A stretch of DNA of 64,000 nucleotides from NCBI RefSeq assembly GCF_003473485.1, contig NC_053049.1:7254001-7318000 (forward strand), in the 5' to 3' direction. Shown one piece after another: positions 21,603 through 33,082 of this stretch. The notes beneath the pieces were generated by a model. It saw nothing but the letters and a program-made list of their open reading frames with translations. It was not told where the DNA came from and did no database searches. Source of the DNA: Medicago truncatula. Lineage: Eukaryota > Streptophyta > Magnoliopsida > Fabales > Fabaceae. Positions within the stretch are counted from its first letter, which is position 1. Each line of letters starts with the position of its first letter. Made by a program: the position numbers and the translations under genes.

Positions 21603-21938
21603 GGCTAAAATATGGTTTTGGTCCTTGCAAATATGCCTCGTTTTGGTTTTAGTCCCTGCAAAAAAAAATTGTTGTTTTTGGTCCCTGCAAATATGTCTCA
21701 TTTTGGTTTTGGTCCCTGGCTCCACTTTTGTGATGATTTGCACACGTGGCACATGATGACTGAACCCATTTATTAGAGAAATAGTCCCTGCAAAATCTTT
21801 TGATTTTGAAAAAGGTCCCTGCAGGGACTATTTCCAAAAACAAAATATTTTACAGGGACCAAAAACAATAAAAAAAAATTTACAGGGACTAAAACCAAAA
21901 CGAGGCATATTTGCAGGGACCAAAACCATATTTTAGCC
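21603..21938. mobile_element. Mutator-type MITE (336 bp)
   Basis: TIRs begin ggctaaaatatggttttggt on both sides and extend inward through 'tccctgcaaatatgcctcgt'-type sequence. Flanked by the perfect 9-bp duplication ataattata (21594-21602 and 21939-21947). The centre carries cacgtggcac. Non-coding; the 'ccctgcaaata' motif also occurs in the MULE-A TIR. Confidence 0.92.
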
Positions 21939-21949
21939 ATAATTATATT

Positions 21950-22830
21950 ACACATTTTAGAACGCAAAATAGATATAATCCTACAATTCTTATCCTCTGC
22001 TTGCCTACACAAAATAAGGATCCTTAATTGCTTATTTTTTTCCCTTATTAATCACTCATTTTCCTATTTTATAGGATGCAAAGTATTACAAAAAACCAAT
22101 ACGGTAAAAGATGTACTCCAATGAGTACAACTCATATGGTAAAAGGTTGCATGGACATTTGATATGTTATTGCGAATTTGAACTTGCATTTCTCCACTAC
22201 TTAGCAGTGTGTGTGAGTTTCGCCACTAAACTATTTAAAATAAAATTAGACTCACTAAAAAATGTCTATCATTTAAACATGTATTTTGTCAACTTAGTTA
22301 TTTAGCATGACGCATGCATTTTACATCTCTTATTCCAGTAAGTGCCAAAATTAAAGTGAACGGACTTAAAATGATAGGAGTAGCATCTAAAATAAATAAA
22401 TAGAGACTGATACATATGATATGACAGGAACCAAAAGCACTATTAACTCTAAATTAAAATTTTATAGATCAGGCGACAACACTTCGTCCACAAACACGCT
22501 TGACGCTACAATCGATCAAAGATCCTCTAGGACTGCTTGAAGAAAAAAAAAGGATCATCACTCCAAAAATACATTCCAAAGAGAGAGATAGATACAACTG
22601 GTGAAGGAGGGAGAAGGATGGAAAGGAATCATCAGTATAGATAATAGCGAAATAGATAAAATCTTTTCGTCTGCTACATGCTCTGAAAGAGAGAATTTTT
22701 TAAATTCCAAAAAGGACAACATACATAGCTAAACAAGGCTAATTAAAGTTTAAAACACTAGATAAAAAAATAAAAAAATAATGTTACTAATAAATATATT
22801 TATTAAAATGCAAGAAAGGACACATTTCTG
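21950..22830. other. Intergenic DNA, no gene recognised
   Basis: No credible coding region or clear repeat. The right part is the 3' flank of the minus-strand DUF4220 gene. Confidence 0.6.
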
Positions 22831-22839
22831 AAACTACAT

Positions 22840-25212
22840 TCACTTCCTTATCAACTTTGCTCTACCAAACCCCTTTGAGATTTGAAGTCGATCTGTTATA
22901 CCAAGATGTGCCATAAGAAGCCATACATGTGTTAATAATTCACCACCATGCCTTAGATGTTGAGCATGATGAATTACCTGACAATGGCAAGCAGCATAAG
23001 CTAGCATTTCAACCCAAACTTGAGTTATAAACTTCCACATCTCTTTTGTCTCCCATTCTACATCATCATTCCTTATCTCCCTTACATTTTTAGCCAACCT
23101 GAATGCATCAAATAGTACAGATTTGCTTCTGTCACCTTTCACCTTTGAAGGACTAACTTTATCGATATCTCGGCTCACTTTGTGTAGTATTCTACACACT
23201 TGCTTCTCATCTTGTATAGAATGCCTATCCTTCACAAATTCAGTTGCCTCAGCACATGTATCTTGGAATCTTATCTCACCAATTCCATTAGGCAACATAG
23301 ATGGTCTCATAACAAGAAGATATAACATATACTCTGATAAACATTTGCTTGCTTCTTTATAACTTAAAACCCTTCCCTTTTCCAAAACTTCTTCGTCTGA
23401 TTCAGAATTATAACATATATTTGTTGCAATATGCCATAAAATAATGCTTTGATCAAATTCTACCTCCACACTCCATCTTAATTTCCTTATCATTGTCTCC
23501 ACCTTCTCCTCGTCCTCAATTTGTGCCTTTAGCTCTGATTTTAATCTTTCCAAAACTTTGTCACCCCTATGGTTACAAAATCTTGTGATATTTTTCGCAA
23601 ACTCATCTTCTCCCATGTTTATCCCCTCTTTTATTTTATCCACAAAGTCTTCAAAGATTATTTCCTTCAGATCATCTGTAATAGCAATGTAAAAGTTAGT
23701 CAGAAAAATTACCTTCAATGGTCTTTTTAGAGAATCGATAAACTAACTACCTACCAACAAACTCTAACTAACTTCTATATTTCTATTACCTTCGACGGTC
23801 TTTGTATTTGTGTGCTTGTACTTCTGATAGGACAGCCAAGCACCTGTAATTATTTTAGCAAGAGCACACTTTGCTGCTCTCTTTTTGAATGCTTTTCCAG
23901 TACTAGAACCAAATTTGAGTCTTAAAAACTTGCCAACGTTGCTGTGTCTTTCTTTTCTAGCCTTCGATATGCAAAAGCTTATGAGGTTGAATTGACCGGT
24001 GCTGCATGACCATCTCTTCTTATACTTGACAGATTGAATTAATGAAATTACCTTACTACTTACCTTATTCTTGTGCATACTCAACCAAAGAATTGTCCAG
24101 TCAGAAAACAGCACCAAAATTACTGAATATATTTCAAGGATGATAGCTCCAATAAGCAACACACTCGTGATGAACACATCCATTTTTGGATATTGATTCT
24201 TCTCCATGACAAAGAAAACAGATAACACACTAATAGTACAAGATAAAGTGACAAAACGAAGAAAACAACCCACCAAAGAATAAACAGTCGCGGCCTTTGT
24301 GTAGAACACATCATACATAAAACCAAGCTCAATTTCCATAACTTCAAACCCTTTCTTTCCATTTCCACTCAATAGAGAAGATCTGCTTTCCGAAACATCT
24401 TGAAAACTCAAGATGAGATCTGCAAACAGAAGCTTAGAAATCTTCAAGAATTTGTGTGCTTTTCTTACAGTTATTGCAGGACCATATATGTCATGATCAG
24501 TTTCTGGCAATGGGATGTTGATGTCACCTTGCGAAGGTGCGTGAGTATGATCAACACCAGTACCACCAGCTGCAGGAGTTTGAATCAGGCCTTGTACATC
24601 AACATCATACCCTTCATAAGAAGCTGAATTGTATGCTTCCATATATCTTGCATAATTAGGCCCTGAATCGGGATCAGGAAACAAAGACTCTTTGAATTGT
24701 TGGCTACTTGCACACCACAAAACCCAAATCCTTTCTCCGATTTTGATAAAACCGGCAATGAATATCGGTACTGCCAAAATGTTAAGATCAGCATTTGTCC
24801 ATGATCTAAGAAAGGTTAAAAATGCAACCACAACTTGTCCGATATAAGTAACCAAACGCCTACTCCAAAGTGCATTGTCTTCCATAGAGTAAGCAGTAAT
24901 AGTATCAGAACCACCAAGGTGAATGAGAAGAAGTGGACCCCACAAAGCGATAATGACATACTTTGGTTCCACAAAATCATCTTTGTTTTCTCCCTCTTTA
25001 CTTGAAAGAACACCAAGTGAGGTTGTTGCAAACCAATCTGCAAACAAATAAGCAGACCATAGTATGATTCTAAGATAGATGCTTGTGTAGAACTTTCTCT
25101 TGTTTCCAAACAATAAGAGAATGCATTGGATGCCGAGGCTTAACACAACCATAAAACGAAGATTCCAATTGCTCCAAAATTTCTGTAAACTTTCTGGAAA
25201 AATATGCATCAT
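22840..25212 (-). CDS. DUF4220/DUF594 membrane protein
   Basis: Two exons, 25212-23790 and 23675-22840, separated by a 114-bp GT-AG intron. They join in phase to give 752 residues. The chosen start is MMHIFPESLQKFW, typical of the family. An upstream in-frame ATG (25269) is followed by an AG that could be the end of a 5' UTR intron. Several membrane segments lie in the first 170 residues (MVVLSLGIQCILLLFG, PLLLIHLGGSDTI) and again around residues 300-390. The C-terminal DUF594 block follows the intron and ends with the conserved HGGELLTHVWLLMAHLGI. Proteins with this pair are a large plant family, often tandemly expanded and of unknown biochemical role. Confidence 0.9.
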
Positions 25213-25269
25213 GCCTCTCCTCTGTGTCAAAGCTAAACTGCTAAGAACTGAAATCAAACAACCAACCAT

Positions 25270-27488
25270 ACATGAAAAGGTAGAGATTAATTTAAGCTTT
25301 CATTTTGGAACTATATACATTACCAAAAACTGTGTGCAAAATGTATGTAATGAAGGTAAAAGGAAAAGGAAAAAAAAAAAGTAAATAAGTTGAAGTCTTA
25401 CTTGTAACCAGCATCCTAGATTATTTGTTTTGTACTATGTTGTCTTCAAATTGCATTGTACTGCTAAAAAGAGAAGGCTACTTAGGAATTGACTTGAGAG
25501 TGTTTTCTTCTATAAATTGGTTATCTTTTACTCAACTTTTACATTAATTTTTTTAATGAAAACAACTTAAACAAGAAAGATTGGCCAAAGGAGTCATAGA
25601 CTTATAGCACAATCAAAATCACCATCTTACCATTATATTAGTTTTCAAATGGTTCACATATAAAACATAACACATCTTACCATTATTAATATATGTTATA
25701 TAGGTTTACAAAATACTTCGATATGCGATGAGAAAAAAAAAAGACTTAGAAAGTAAACGATTAGACTTTGATTAATCAAAAATATAAATAATTTCGTGTG
25801 AACATTGTACACATGCTCCTAAAAATATACTAGTATTAGTCTATGGTTATCCAATCTTCCAAGTTGTCTTGAGTTTTTTAATTAGTAATCCACAGCTCAC
25901 TCAGATATGCATTCTCATATTTAATACAACTTTTTTTTTTTTTAACCTATCGAATCTACTATGAGACTAATCTTTGAGAATTGGCAGCAAGACATTTGAT
26001 ATTGTTTATTTTAGAAGACTATGCTATTCTCAAATGGCAGGACACTAGGAATGAAACTAAAAGATTCTTTTCTCACGGAGAGTCGTGTTATTATCAATTC
26101 TACAATTACCATGCTGATACACCTTGTTGAATTTTTTTAACAAAGATAACAATCTCAATTTTTGAATTAAATGCATTTTTAAGGGGACTTGAATGCATTT
26201 TTAGTTTCTCTATTTTACTCAAATATGTGTTAGTCCCTTCATTTTTAAAATTGCATCTTTGTCCCCTCTACTTCACAACTTTTAAGATCATCCTTGTTAA
26301 ATTTTAATTTTTTTTTCATGTGGCATCATCACTTTAAACATGATGCCACATTATTTCTATGTCAAAAATAGAGAAGTCAATTCATTAGTATGTCATAATG
26401 ATGAGGTCACATCAACAAAAGTTGTTAAACAAGGGGAAAAAATTTAATTTTAACATGTGAGGACTAAAGCTTTAATTTAGACAAAATAAGGGTTTCAAGA
26501 GTGAATTTAACCAATTCGGGTGTCTCAAATGTTAACTTCAAATTTTTCATATTTTTTACAGATCTGATTAATTGATCAATCTAAACAAATCTCGCCCGGA
26601 TTGATCAATAGGGAGAGAATAAAAACTAAAAAGAAAATTGGGAGCTTTTAAGAACCTTGGGTAAAAATCTCAAGTAAATTTGCATTGTAATTATCATATA
26701 CGGCTACAACTCCTGTTGCACCTTTCTTGTTTCTAACCCAGTTGCATATTAATATGGTGTGCTATTTGAATGATCATTTGCATGATAACTTATAGGATAA
26801 CCATAAACTTGCAAAGAAAAATAGATATTGACATGAAAACTAAAATAATATAGAGATAAAATAAAAACATAATATGAGTATGAGAAAATTGTCACAAATT
26901 GATTGTACAAATATGTTGCTATTTATTTTATATTTGCCAAAGTCAATACCTGGTTCGTGGAAACAAACCAAGTACTTGGTAGAAATCTCTTCACGTGAAA
27001 CAGCAAGATTCTAGATCACCAGAGAATAGATCCGCTAATAACTTAAGTCAATGGATTATGGTATAGAAAGAAAAAAAAAAACATGTGTATGAATCATCTC
27101 AATTTTCTTAAAATTGTTCACACATATTTAAAAATTAATAAACTAAATTAAGTAACAGGAGGCACATTTTACTTGATAATTTTATATTTGCACAATAACA
27201 GCCAAATGATGTTTCAGCAAGAGAGGAAGGATAGTGACTTACCAATCTGGACTAGAAAAATGTTGTCAGCCTGGAAAATCCTTCCAAACTACTATGTTGT
27301 CTAAGTTGACCCCATGTATGGTTTTGTCCAAAAATTCACCAGAAATTCATTTCCATATTTACAGAAAGCAGTGAGTCGGTTTTTTCAAAGGGGACCGACA
27401 AAATATCAACAGAAGCAACTGACAGCAAGTGCTGATTGCCTTCTGCGAGAAACACTTCTGTTTCCTTAAACGAGGAAAAGAGAACACC
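25270..27488. other. Intergenic DNA with a hairpin-centred repeat
   Basis: No gene recognised. Around 26184-26530, 'tccc...ttttaaaattgcatctttgtcccc'-type sequence surrounds a central hairpin, tgtggcatcat (26319-26329) and atgatgccaca (26340-26350). This is the usual centre of a Mutator-type MITE, but the outer ends are too decayed to place. The last 100 bp form the 5' region of the NLR gene. Confidence 0.5.
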
Positions 27489-30400
27489 ATGGTTAACATT
27501 GAGATTTATATCGTTGGGATTGTTTTCTGGACTGCAACTGCTGCACTATCTGTGTTGGCGTTTATATCACTACGCTTGGATTATCTTCTCTCCGAAGGTG
27601 AAGATAAAGTTGAGTGGATAGAAAGAAAATTGAAGTTACTAAAAGCTCTCTTAGAGGATCATAGTCAACTTGTGAAGAAACGAGAAGAAGCAGAATCACG
27701 AGTCCGTTCTTTCTGGGATATAGAAAACTTGTCTGAAATTCATCATCAGCTAAGTATAGCTGAGAGTGAATGGATAGAATCAACAAGAGATGTTGTCAGT
27801 AAAGCAGAAGGTTGTGTCGCCGAGTACAAAAAACAAAGCCCGGGATTGTTTTGGAGTGCTATTACAGTTATCTTTAGATTGATGACCATTAAAGATGTTC
27901 TCCGACAAATAGATGATGTTGAAAATGAGCTAACACTTAGTTTTGAAAAGAGAAATGAAAATGCCAAATACATCCATATGTCAATGGAGAAATCAAGGTC
28001 AAAGAGTAGAAGTCTTCTGGATCAATTTACATTTGAAGAGGAGGATAGATCTGTAGCTAGAGAGGTCCACACATCTGTAGCAGCTCAAAACCAAATGCAG
28101 AAAAAGCCTTCAATAAGTTTTGATCAATTGATGAATAAGAGCGTGGCAATGGACCTATTTTCTGGCATGGAAGAGAGATGGTCGATATACCTTCTACTTC
28201 CACTGCATGCTTTCCTGAAGGATTTGCGTCAGCTTCAGTTAATAACAGAAACTGAAAAGCAATGGAAAACAGTAGCTGGAGAAATAATTGAAGATGCAGA
28301 GATCTACATTAGCAACTACTTATGGTGGTTTGAAACTTTCGGCATACTGAAGAAATCCAAGATGAACATTCCATTAATTACAAATCATTTCAGAAAGGAT
28401 ATGAAGCTCATTGTAACTGGGTTTGAGGATCTTCTCAAGTACAACTTAACTTTCATTGACAGAGCTGCAGAAAAGTCAACCTTCCACCCTATTACAGATG
28501 ACAGAGAAATTGCATCAACCATTGCAAGCATTGAAAGCAAGCTGAGAGATATGGACACAAGCTCACAGCAAGTGGCTAAAGAGAACTTAAAGTGTGATAA
28601 ATTGAAAGAAATGCATAAGCAGCTTAAGGAAGCAGAAAAAACAGAAGGGCGAAATGCTTGTGTAAAGGAACTAAAGTCCATCACTCAGAAGCTGGACAAT
28701 TTGCTGGACAATTTTCAAGAATGGAATGTGACTGAACCTGTGGAATATCAAAGTGAGATAGGAAATGCTATCAATCTTCTTCAGAATTTAATAAAAACTT
28801 GCACCATCAAAAGACAGGAGTCAACCAAATTAGTTGGTTGTAAAAAAGAAGAGCAAGATTTGGTCTCAAAGTTGACCTCAGGGAGTGGTAGTAATCCTTC
28901 CGCACTTTCCATTGTGGGGATGAAAGGTGTGGGGAAGACAACTCTGGCAAAGGTAGTTTATTACAACAAAGATATAGTCGAGCACTTCCCTGTCCGTGTC
29001 TGGGTGACAGTAACTGAAGGAGCAGTTAACAGAGCAAAAGCTCTGCTCATGAAAAGGGATGGGACTAAAGACCAGACATTGTATTTGATCAATGTATGTG
29101 ATCAATTGAAAGAGAAGCTATGCCTTGTCGTTCTCGATAATGTCTCAAAAACAACAGATTTAGATAAGCTATATAGATTATTATATGGATCTGGATGGAC
29201 AGATGGGAGCAGGATAGTGCTGACAACACGCTTTAAGGATGTGGCTTTGCATGCCAACAACAGTAGCACCCCTCACCATATTCGACTGCTAATGAAGGAA
29301 GAGAGTTGGATGTTATTTCAGAAGGTGGCCAGCAGAAGGTTAGAACCAAAAGAGGAAAGTTTAGCAAAAAAGTTAGTGGGAAAATGTGGGGGCTTACCAT
29401 TGGCCATCTTATCTCTTGGGTGTGTCATATCAGCGAATGGTACAACTCCAACGAGTTTATCATGGGTGCTTGACCAAATCAATCATGGCCATTTCAAAAA
29501 ATATTGGCTGCAACCAAAAGATAACAGGGAAGAGTTGAGTAATACTATGAGGGACTGTCTCTATTGCTTTACAAACTTCCCATTAGACTATGAAATCCCA
29601 GCAAGGAGATTAGTCAATCTATGGGTTGGAGAAGGATTGGTACAACAAAACAACGGAAAGACACCTGAAGACACTGCAGAGAGTTATCTAGAAGAGTTGA
29701 TAGACAGCAACATGATTCAAGTAGTGGCACTAAAGGGAAATGGAAAGATTAAGACATGCCGCCTGCCGAGTATGCTCAGAGAAATCATCTTGCAAAATAA
29801 CAACAGAACAAGCCAAAGTCGGTACTTGGGTACACATTTAGAGCGGCGAATTTCCTATCATTTTTACGATCATGGCCTTAATGAAAACTCGGCCCAAGCT
29901 TTCAGCAAGAAAGGAACTCCCCTGTCTGTTCTTTTCTTTGACAAGCGAGAGGGATGTAAACCAGGAGAACATGTAGGTAAGATCCTTTCAACGAGCATTG
30001 CAGATCAGCAGTTCCTAGAGACCAGAGTTCTTGATCTTGAATGCATATTCAGACCACAGTTGCCCAAGACTTTAAGTAAGCTCAATAATCTGAAGTATCT
30101 TAGCTTAAGATGGACTTACTTGGAGGAATTACCCCCATGCATATGCAAACTTCAGGAGCTGGAAACACTAGATTTAAAGCATACATGTATCAATTACATC
30201 CCTAGCTCAATCTGGGAATTGAAAAAACTGAAGAAATTATATCTACCCCAAAATTATCGAAGTAAACTTGAGGGCAAGCCGAGGGGACACTTTAATGAAA
30301 TTCTTCACATACTATGGGGTGTGTTCTTGTATGGGAACTACCCTCTTCTTCATTACCTTCACAAGCTGAAGAACCTTCAAAAATTAAAATTAGCTTTCCA

Positions 30401-30992
30401 ATTGAAAATATCAGAGCAAGAGACACTTGCAGAGAAGATTGTGAAGCTTGAACAACTTCATTCACTGACACTCAAATCAGTGGATGAAACTGGTGATCCT
30501 AAAAAACTTAAATGGATTAATATGTCAAAGCTGGATAATCTCTCGTCCCTCCGTTTGTTTGGCAAATTAGAAGACAAAATTCGTACAAGCCTCCTTCCTA
30601 TAAATCTCACTGAACTCACCTTGACAGCTTCACAGCTATCAGTTGATCCGATGCCACAGTTGCAGAACCTGAAAAAGCTTAAGTCATTGTGTTTTTATGC
30701 TGACTCTTTTATAGAGAAGAGGATGGTTTGTACCTCAAGAGGCTTTGAACAACTTCAAGTGCTAAGATTCTGGAATTTGGAGAGGCTGGAAGAGTGGGAT
30801 GTTAAGGAAGGAGCAATGCCTAGCCTCATGGAATTTGAAGCCCGGTCCTGCATAAACTTCGCATTTCCCAGTGGATTGAAGCATGTGAAGACTATTCGAA
30901 CGATAAAGTTACGTAAAATGAATAATCCATTCGTGAAAAACATGTGGTTATATCGTAAGAAGGCGTTATTGGTTAATGTTGAGATTAATTAA
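27489..30992 (+). CDS. NB-ARC-LRR resistance-like protein with N-terminal membrane helix
   Basis: Intronless frame of 1167 residues from ATG 27489; the open frame reaches further upstream, but without an ATG. A hydrophobic segment (IYIVGIVFWTATAALSVLAF) lies near residues 6-25. Two coiled-coil, Rx-N-like blocks follow, each with a 'W...(R/G)D/E...AE' pattern, at about residues 30-150 and 230-370. The NB-ARC has P-loop GMKGVGKTT (about 476), kinase-2 LCLVVLDN, RNBS-B GSRIVLTTR, GLPL CGGLPLA, and RNBS-D-like CFTNFPLDYEIPARRLVNLW. The kinase-2 motif ends DN, not the usual DD, and the MHD position reads PSMLREI. LRRs follow (LSKLNNLKYLSLRW, LQELETLDLKH). Family role: intracellular immune receptor. 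The altered motifs could mean a helper, decoy or non-switching form. Confidence 0.88.
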   Translation: MVNIEIYIVGIVFWTATAALSVLAFISLRLDYLLSEGEDKVEWIERKLKLLKALLEDHSQLVKKREEAESRVRSFWDIENLSEIHHQLSIAESEWIESTRDVVSKAEGCVAEYKKQSPGLFWSAITVIFRLMTIKDVLRQIDDVENELTLSFEKRNENAKYIHMSMEKSRSKSRSLLDQFTFEEEDRSVAREVHTSVAAQNQMQKKPSISFDQLMNKSVAMDLFSGMEERWSIYLLLPLHAFLKDLRQLQLITETEKQWKTVAGEIIEDAEIYISNYLWWFETFGILKKSKMNIPLITNHFRKDMKLIVTGFEDLLKYNLTFIDRAAEKSTFHPITDDREIASTIASIESKLRDMDTSSQQVAKENLKCDKLKEMHKQLKEAEKTEGRNACVKELKSITQKLDNLLDNFQEWNVTEPVEYQSEIGNAINLLQNLIKTCTIKRQESTKLVGCKKEEQDLVSKLTSGSGSNPSALSIVGMKGVGKTTLAKVVYYNKDIVEHFPVRVWVTVTEGAVNRAKALLMKRDGTKDQTLYLINVCDQLKEKLCLVVLDNVSKTTDLDKLYRLLYGSGWTDGSRIVLTTRFKDVALHANNSSTPHHIRLLMKEESWMLFQKVASRRLEPKEESLAKKLVGKCGGLPLAILSLGCVISANGTTPTSLSWVLDQINHGHFKKYWLQPKDNREELSNTMRDCLYCFTNFPLDYEIPARRLVNLWVGEGLVQQNNGKTPEDTAESYLEELIDSNMIQVVALKGNGKIKTCRLPSMLREIILQNNNRTSQSRYLGTHLERRISYHFYDHGLNENSAQAFSKKGTPLSVLFFDKREGCKPGEHVGKILSTSIADQQFLETRVLDLECIFRPQLPKTLSKLNNLKYLSLRWTYLEELPPCICKLQELETLDLKHTCINYIPSSIWELKKLKKLYLPQNYRSKLEGKPRGHFNEILHILWGVFLYGNYPLLHYLHKLKNLQKLKLAFQLKISEQETLAEKIVKLEQLHSLTLKSVDETGDPKKLKWINMSKLDNLSSLRLFGKLEDKIRTSLLPINLTELTLTASQLSVDPMPQLQNLKKLKSLCFYADSFIEKRMVCTSRGFEQLQVLRFWNLERLEEWDVKEGAMPSLMEFEARSCINFAFPSGLKHVKTIRTIKLRKMNNPFVKNMWLYRKKALLVNVEIN

Positions 30993-32130
30993 GCTTGATG
31001 GATACTCATTCTGGATCAAAGCCTTCGATTTCAAAGAGGTATGCTTTCCCACTTCTGTCTTAAGTCTCCTAGAATGATAGTTTACTTCACTTCACTGCAA
31101 CTTGTGACAGGCTTGTTCTCATTTTTGTTATTTGAATATGCATCAGAACAAGACAGACAAGAAATGTCGAGGGTGTTGGTGAATTAATATTTTCAGTTTT
31201 CAAAGTAGCTCCATGTTCCTTCTCAAACTGTCAAAATAAGTGAAGGCCTTTTAAGTTATGACTTTATGAAGGCTCTCCATGTAAGATGTTATGTTATATT
31301 GTTATTTTCACTTTGTTTTCTGTGTTGTCAGTAATTGCATTGTTGTTTTAGAACAATGTTAATTTACATGTCTAAATTGTTGTAAACAATTGATGGAACG
31401 ATTGTTGTGTTATTGAATAATAGTGTGGGTATTTCGCAATGGTGTTTATTTCTAAGACTATTCCATTGCAAACAATTCATTGAAGAGAAGGAAAACAGTC
31501 TTGTTAAACTTTAAAGTAAGTGAAGGTTTATCAACCCTCGTTTAATTTTAAGTTTATCATGACCTTAAGCCATTAGAATTCATAGGTAAATAAATCCTTG
31601 CTCACTTACTTCAGAGACAATTTTGTTTCAAAAGTGTTTTATTCCAAACAAAACCGAGAGGATTCTATCATTTTCTGTTGTTACATTTCATGCTCTTGAA
31701 ATTACTAGAGGAATAAAGAAAAAGTCTGATTGCATTGTTTTTAAGGAAATGATGTAATAGTTACAATTACTAGCAGCAAATCTTAATGCTATGTTTGTTT
31801 GAACATTTTAAAGGAGTTATTAAGGGGAAGGAATGGAACGAAGGTTAATTACTCACACCATCTTGTTATCTACATAAACCAATCACTAATCATCTATATC
31901 ATATCTGTAGTATACTATATATAAAGGAAATATCAAGTTTTGGTATAGCCATTTTTTACAAATTGTAACTTTCAATATATAACGCTTCAAACTTAAAAGA
32001 GGAACGTCAACAACACTGAGTTGTTAGTCATAGTCAAGAATTGGATAAGATCTGCAATATATCTGAGTGAGAGACCGATAGCTTAACAAGAATTGTTTTT
32101 TAAATAAAAGAGTTCAAAGCAGTGTACCAA
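30993..32130 (+). other. 3' flank of the NLR gene, no further gene
   Basis: A possible 3' UTR intron donor (aaagaggtatgc) lies near 31038. Nothing else recognised. Confidence 0.55.
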
Positions 32131-32139
32131 AAAAAAAAA

Positions 32140-32420
32140 GGCATTTCATTAATAGATTAATCAAAGGACCAATTCATTAATTGATGAGCCACTTGATTCG
32201 CTTATTTCCTAACAAACCTCATCTCAAGATTGGGAAACCTAACTATAATTCTTTTACAATCATCTACATACAATAGCTCCTAATTCCATAATGTTAGAAC
32301 TAGGGGAATGGATAAGATCTACAACTGTTTTGCAATCTGTTTCAGTGGTACGTCATCCTAGTAGGCCCTGAGATAGCCACTGCGGCGCAACTAATAAACC
32401 GAAGTCTTCACCAATAGGAA
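32140..32420 (-). pseudogene. RNase H-like fragment of a LINE-type element
   Basis: On the minus strand the conceptual peptide shows the C-terminal half of the plant RVT_3/RNase H fold: TDCKTVVDLIHSPSSN, then IVRFPNLEMRFVRK, then ANQVAHQLMNWSF. Stops and frame changes interrupt it. Such pieces derive from non-LTR retroelements or the related 'putative ribonuclease H' gene family. Confidence 0.65.
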
Positions 32421-33082
32421 TCAAAAAGGCATCGGGGAATAGAGTACATATGTACAGGTTGAAATATAGAGCACTATATTTTGGTGCTTGTTTTTACTAT
32501 ACATCTTTTTTTATTTCTAATGAATTTTCATTTCAGAATTAAAGTTTATGCACATTTACACTCGTTCTGACTCGATGGACCAAAACTCAATATCATAGAA
32601 CCACAAAAAGAAATTTTCATTTTTCACGTCCATGTCGATATTCGATCTATGTTCTTATTCATCTACCAGATAACATAATATGGCGGTAAGCAAGGGTTAC
32701 TCATTTAATGCAATCCCAATATGGTGCAGAAAAGGAATTCGATAATTTTCTTAAAAAAGAAAATGCAAATGCACCTTGAGGCTTAGACCTCATTGATTTA
32801 AGAAAATATTTTCTGATTTTTTTTTCTATTTGTAACTAATAATTATAGAATTAACGCCTTGTTTGCATCCATTTTCTGTTTTCACCGTTTCCTATATGAA
32901 TCTCAGAAAACAGGGAAAAAAATGAAATAATAAGGTGGAACGCTTTATTTAATTCTGAAGACAATATCATATTTCAGGCCCTTATCCAACCAGTAACATT
33001 TTCAATAATGCAAAGCTAATACAATTTTAAAATTTTAAATGAATTTGGCATACTGTTATCTGAGTAGAGCACAACTCTTCCT
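32421..33082. other. Intergenic and 3' UTR of MIA40
   Basis: No gene recognised. The right-hand part is the 3' flank of MIA40. A 'ccttgtttgcatccattttctgtttt' type repeat near 32859 recurs as a related form at 33990-34020. Confidence 0.5.

Noticed and set aside
27429-27488. 20-residue upstream extension of the NLR frame
   Set aside because: Begins at GTG with no ATG; the first in-frame ATG at 27489 leads directly into the hydrophobic N-terminus.
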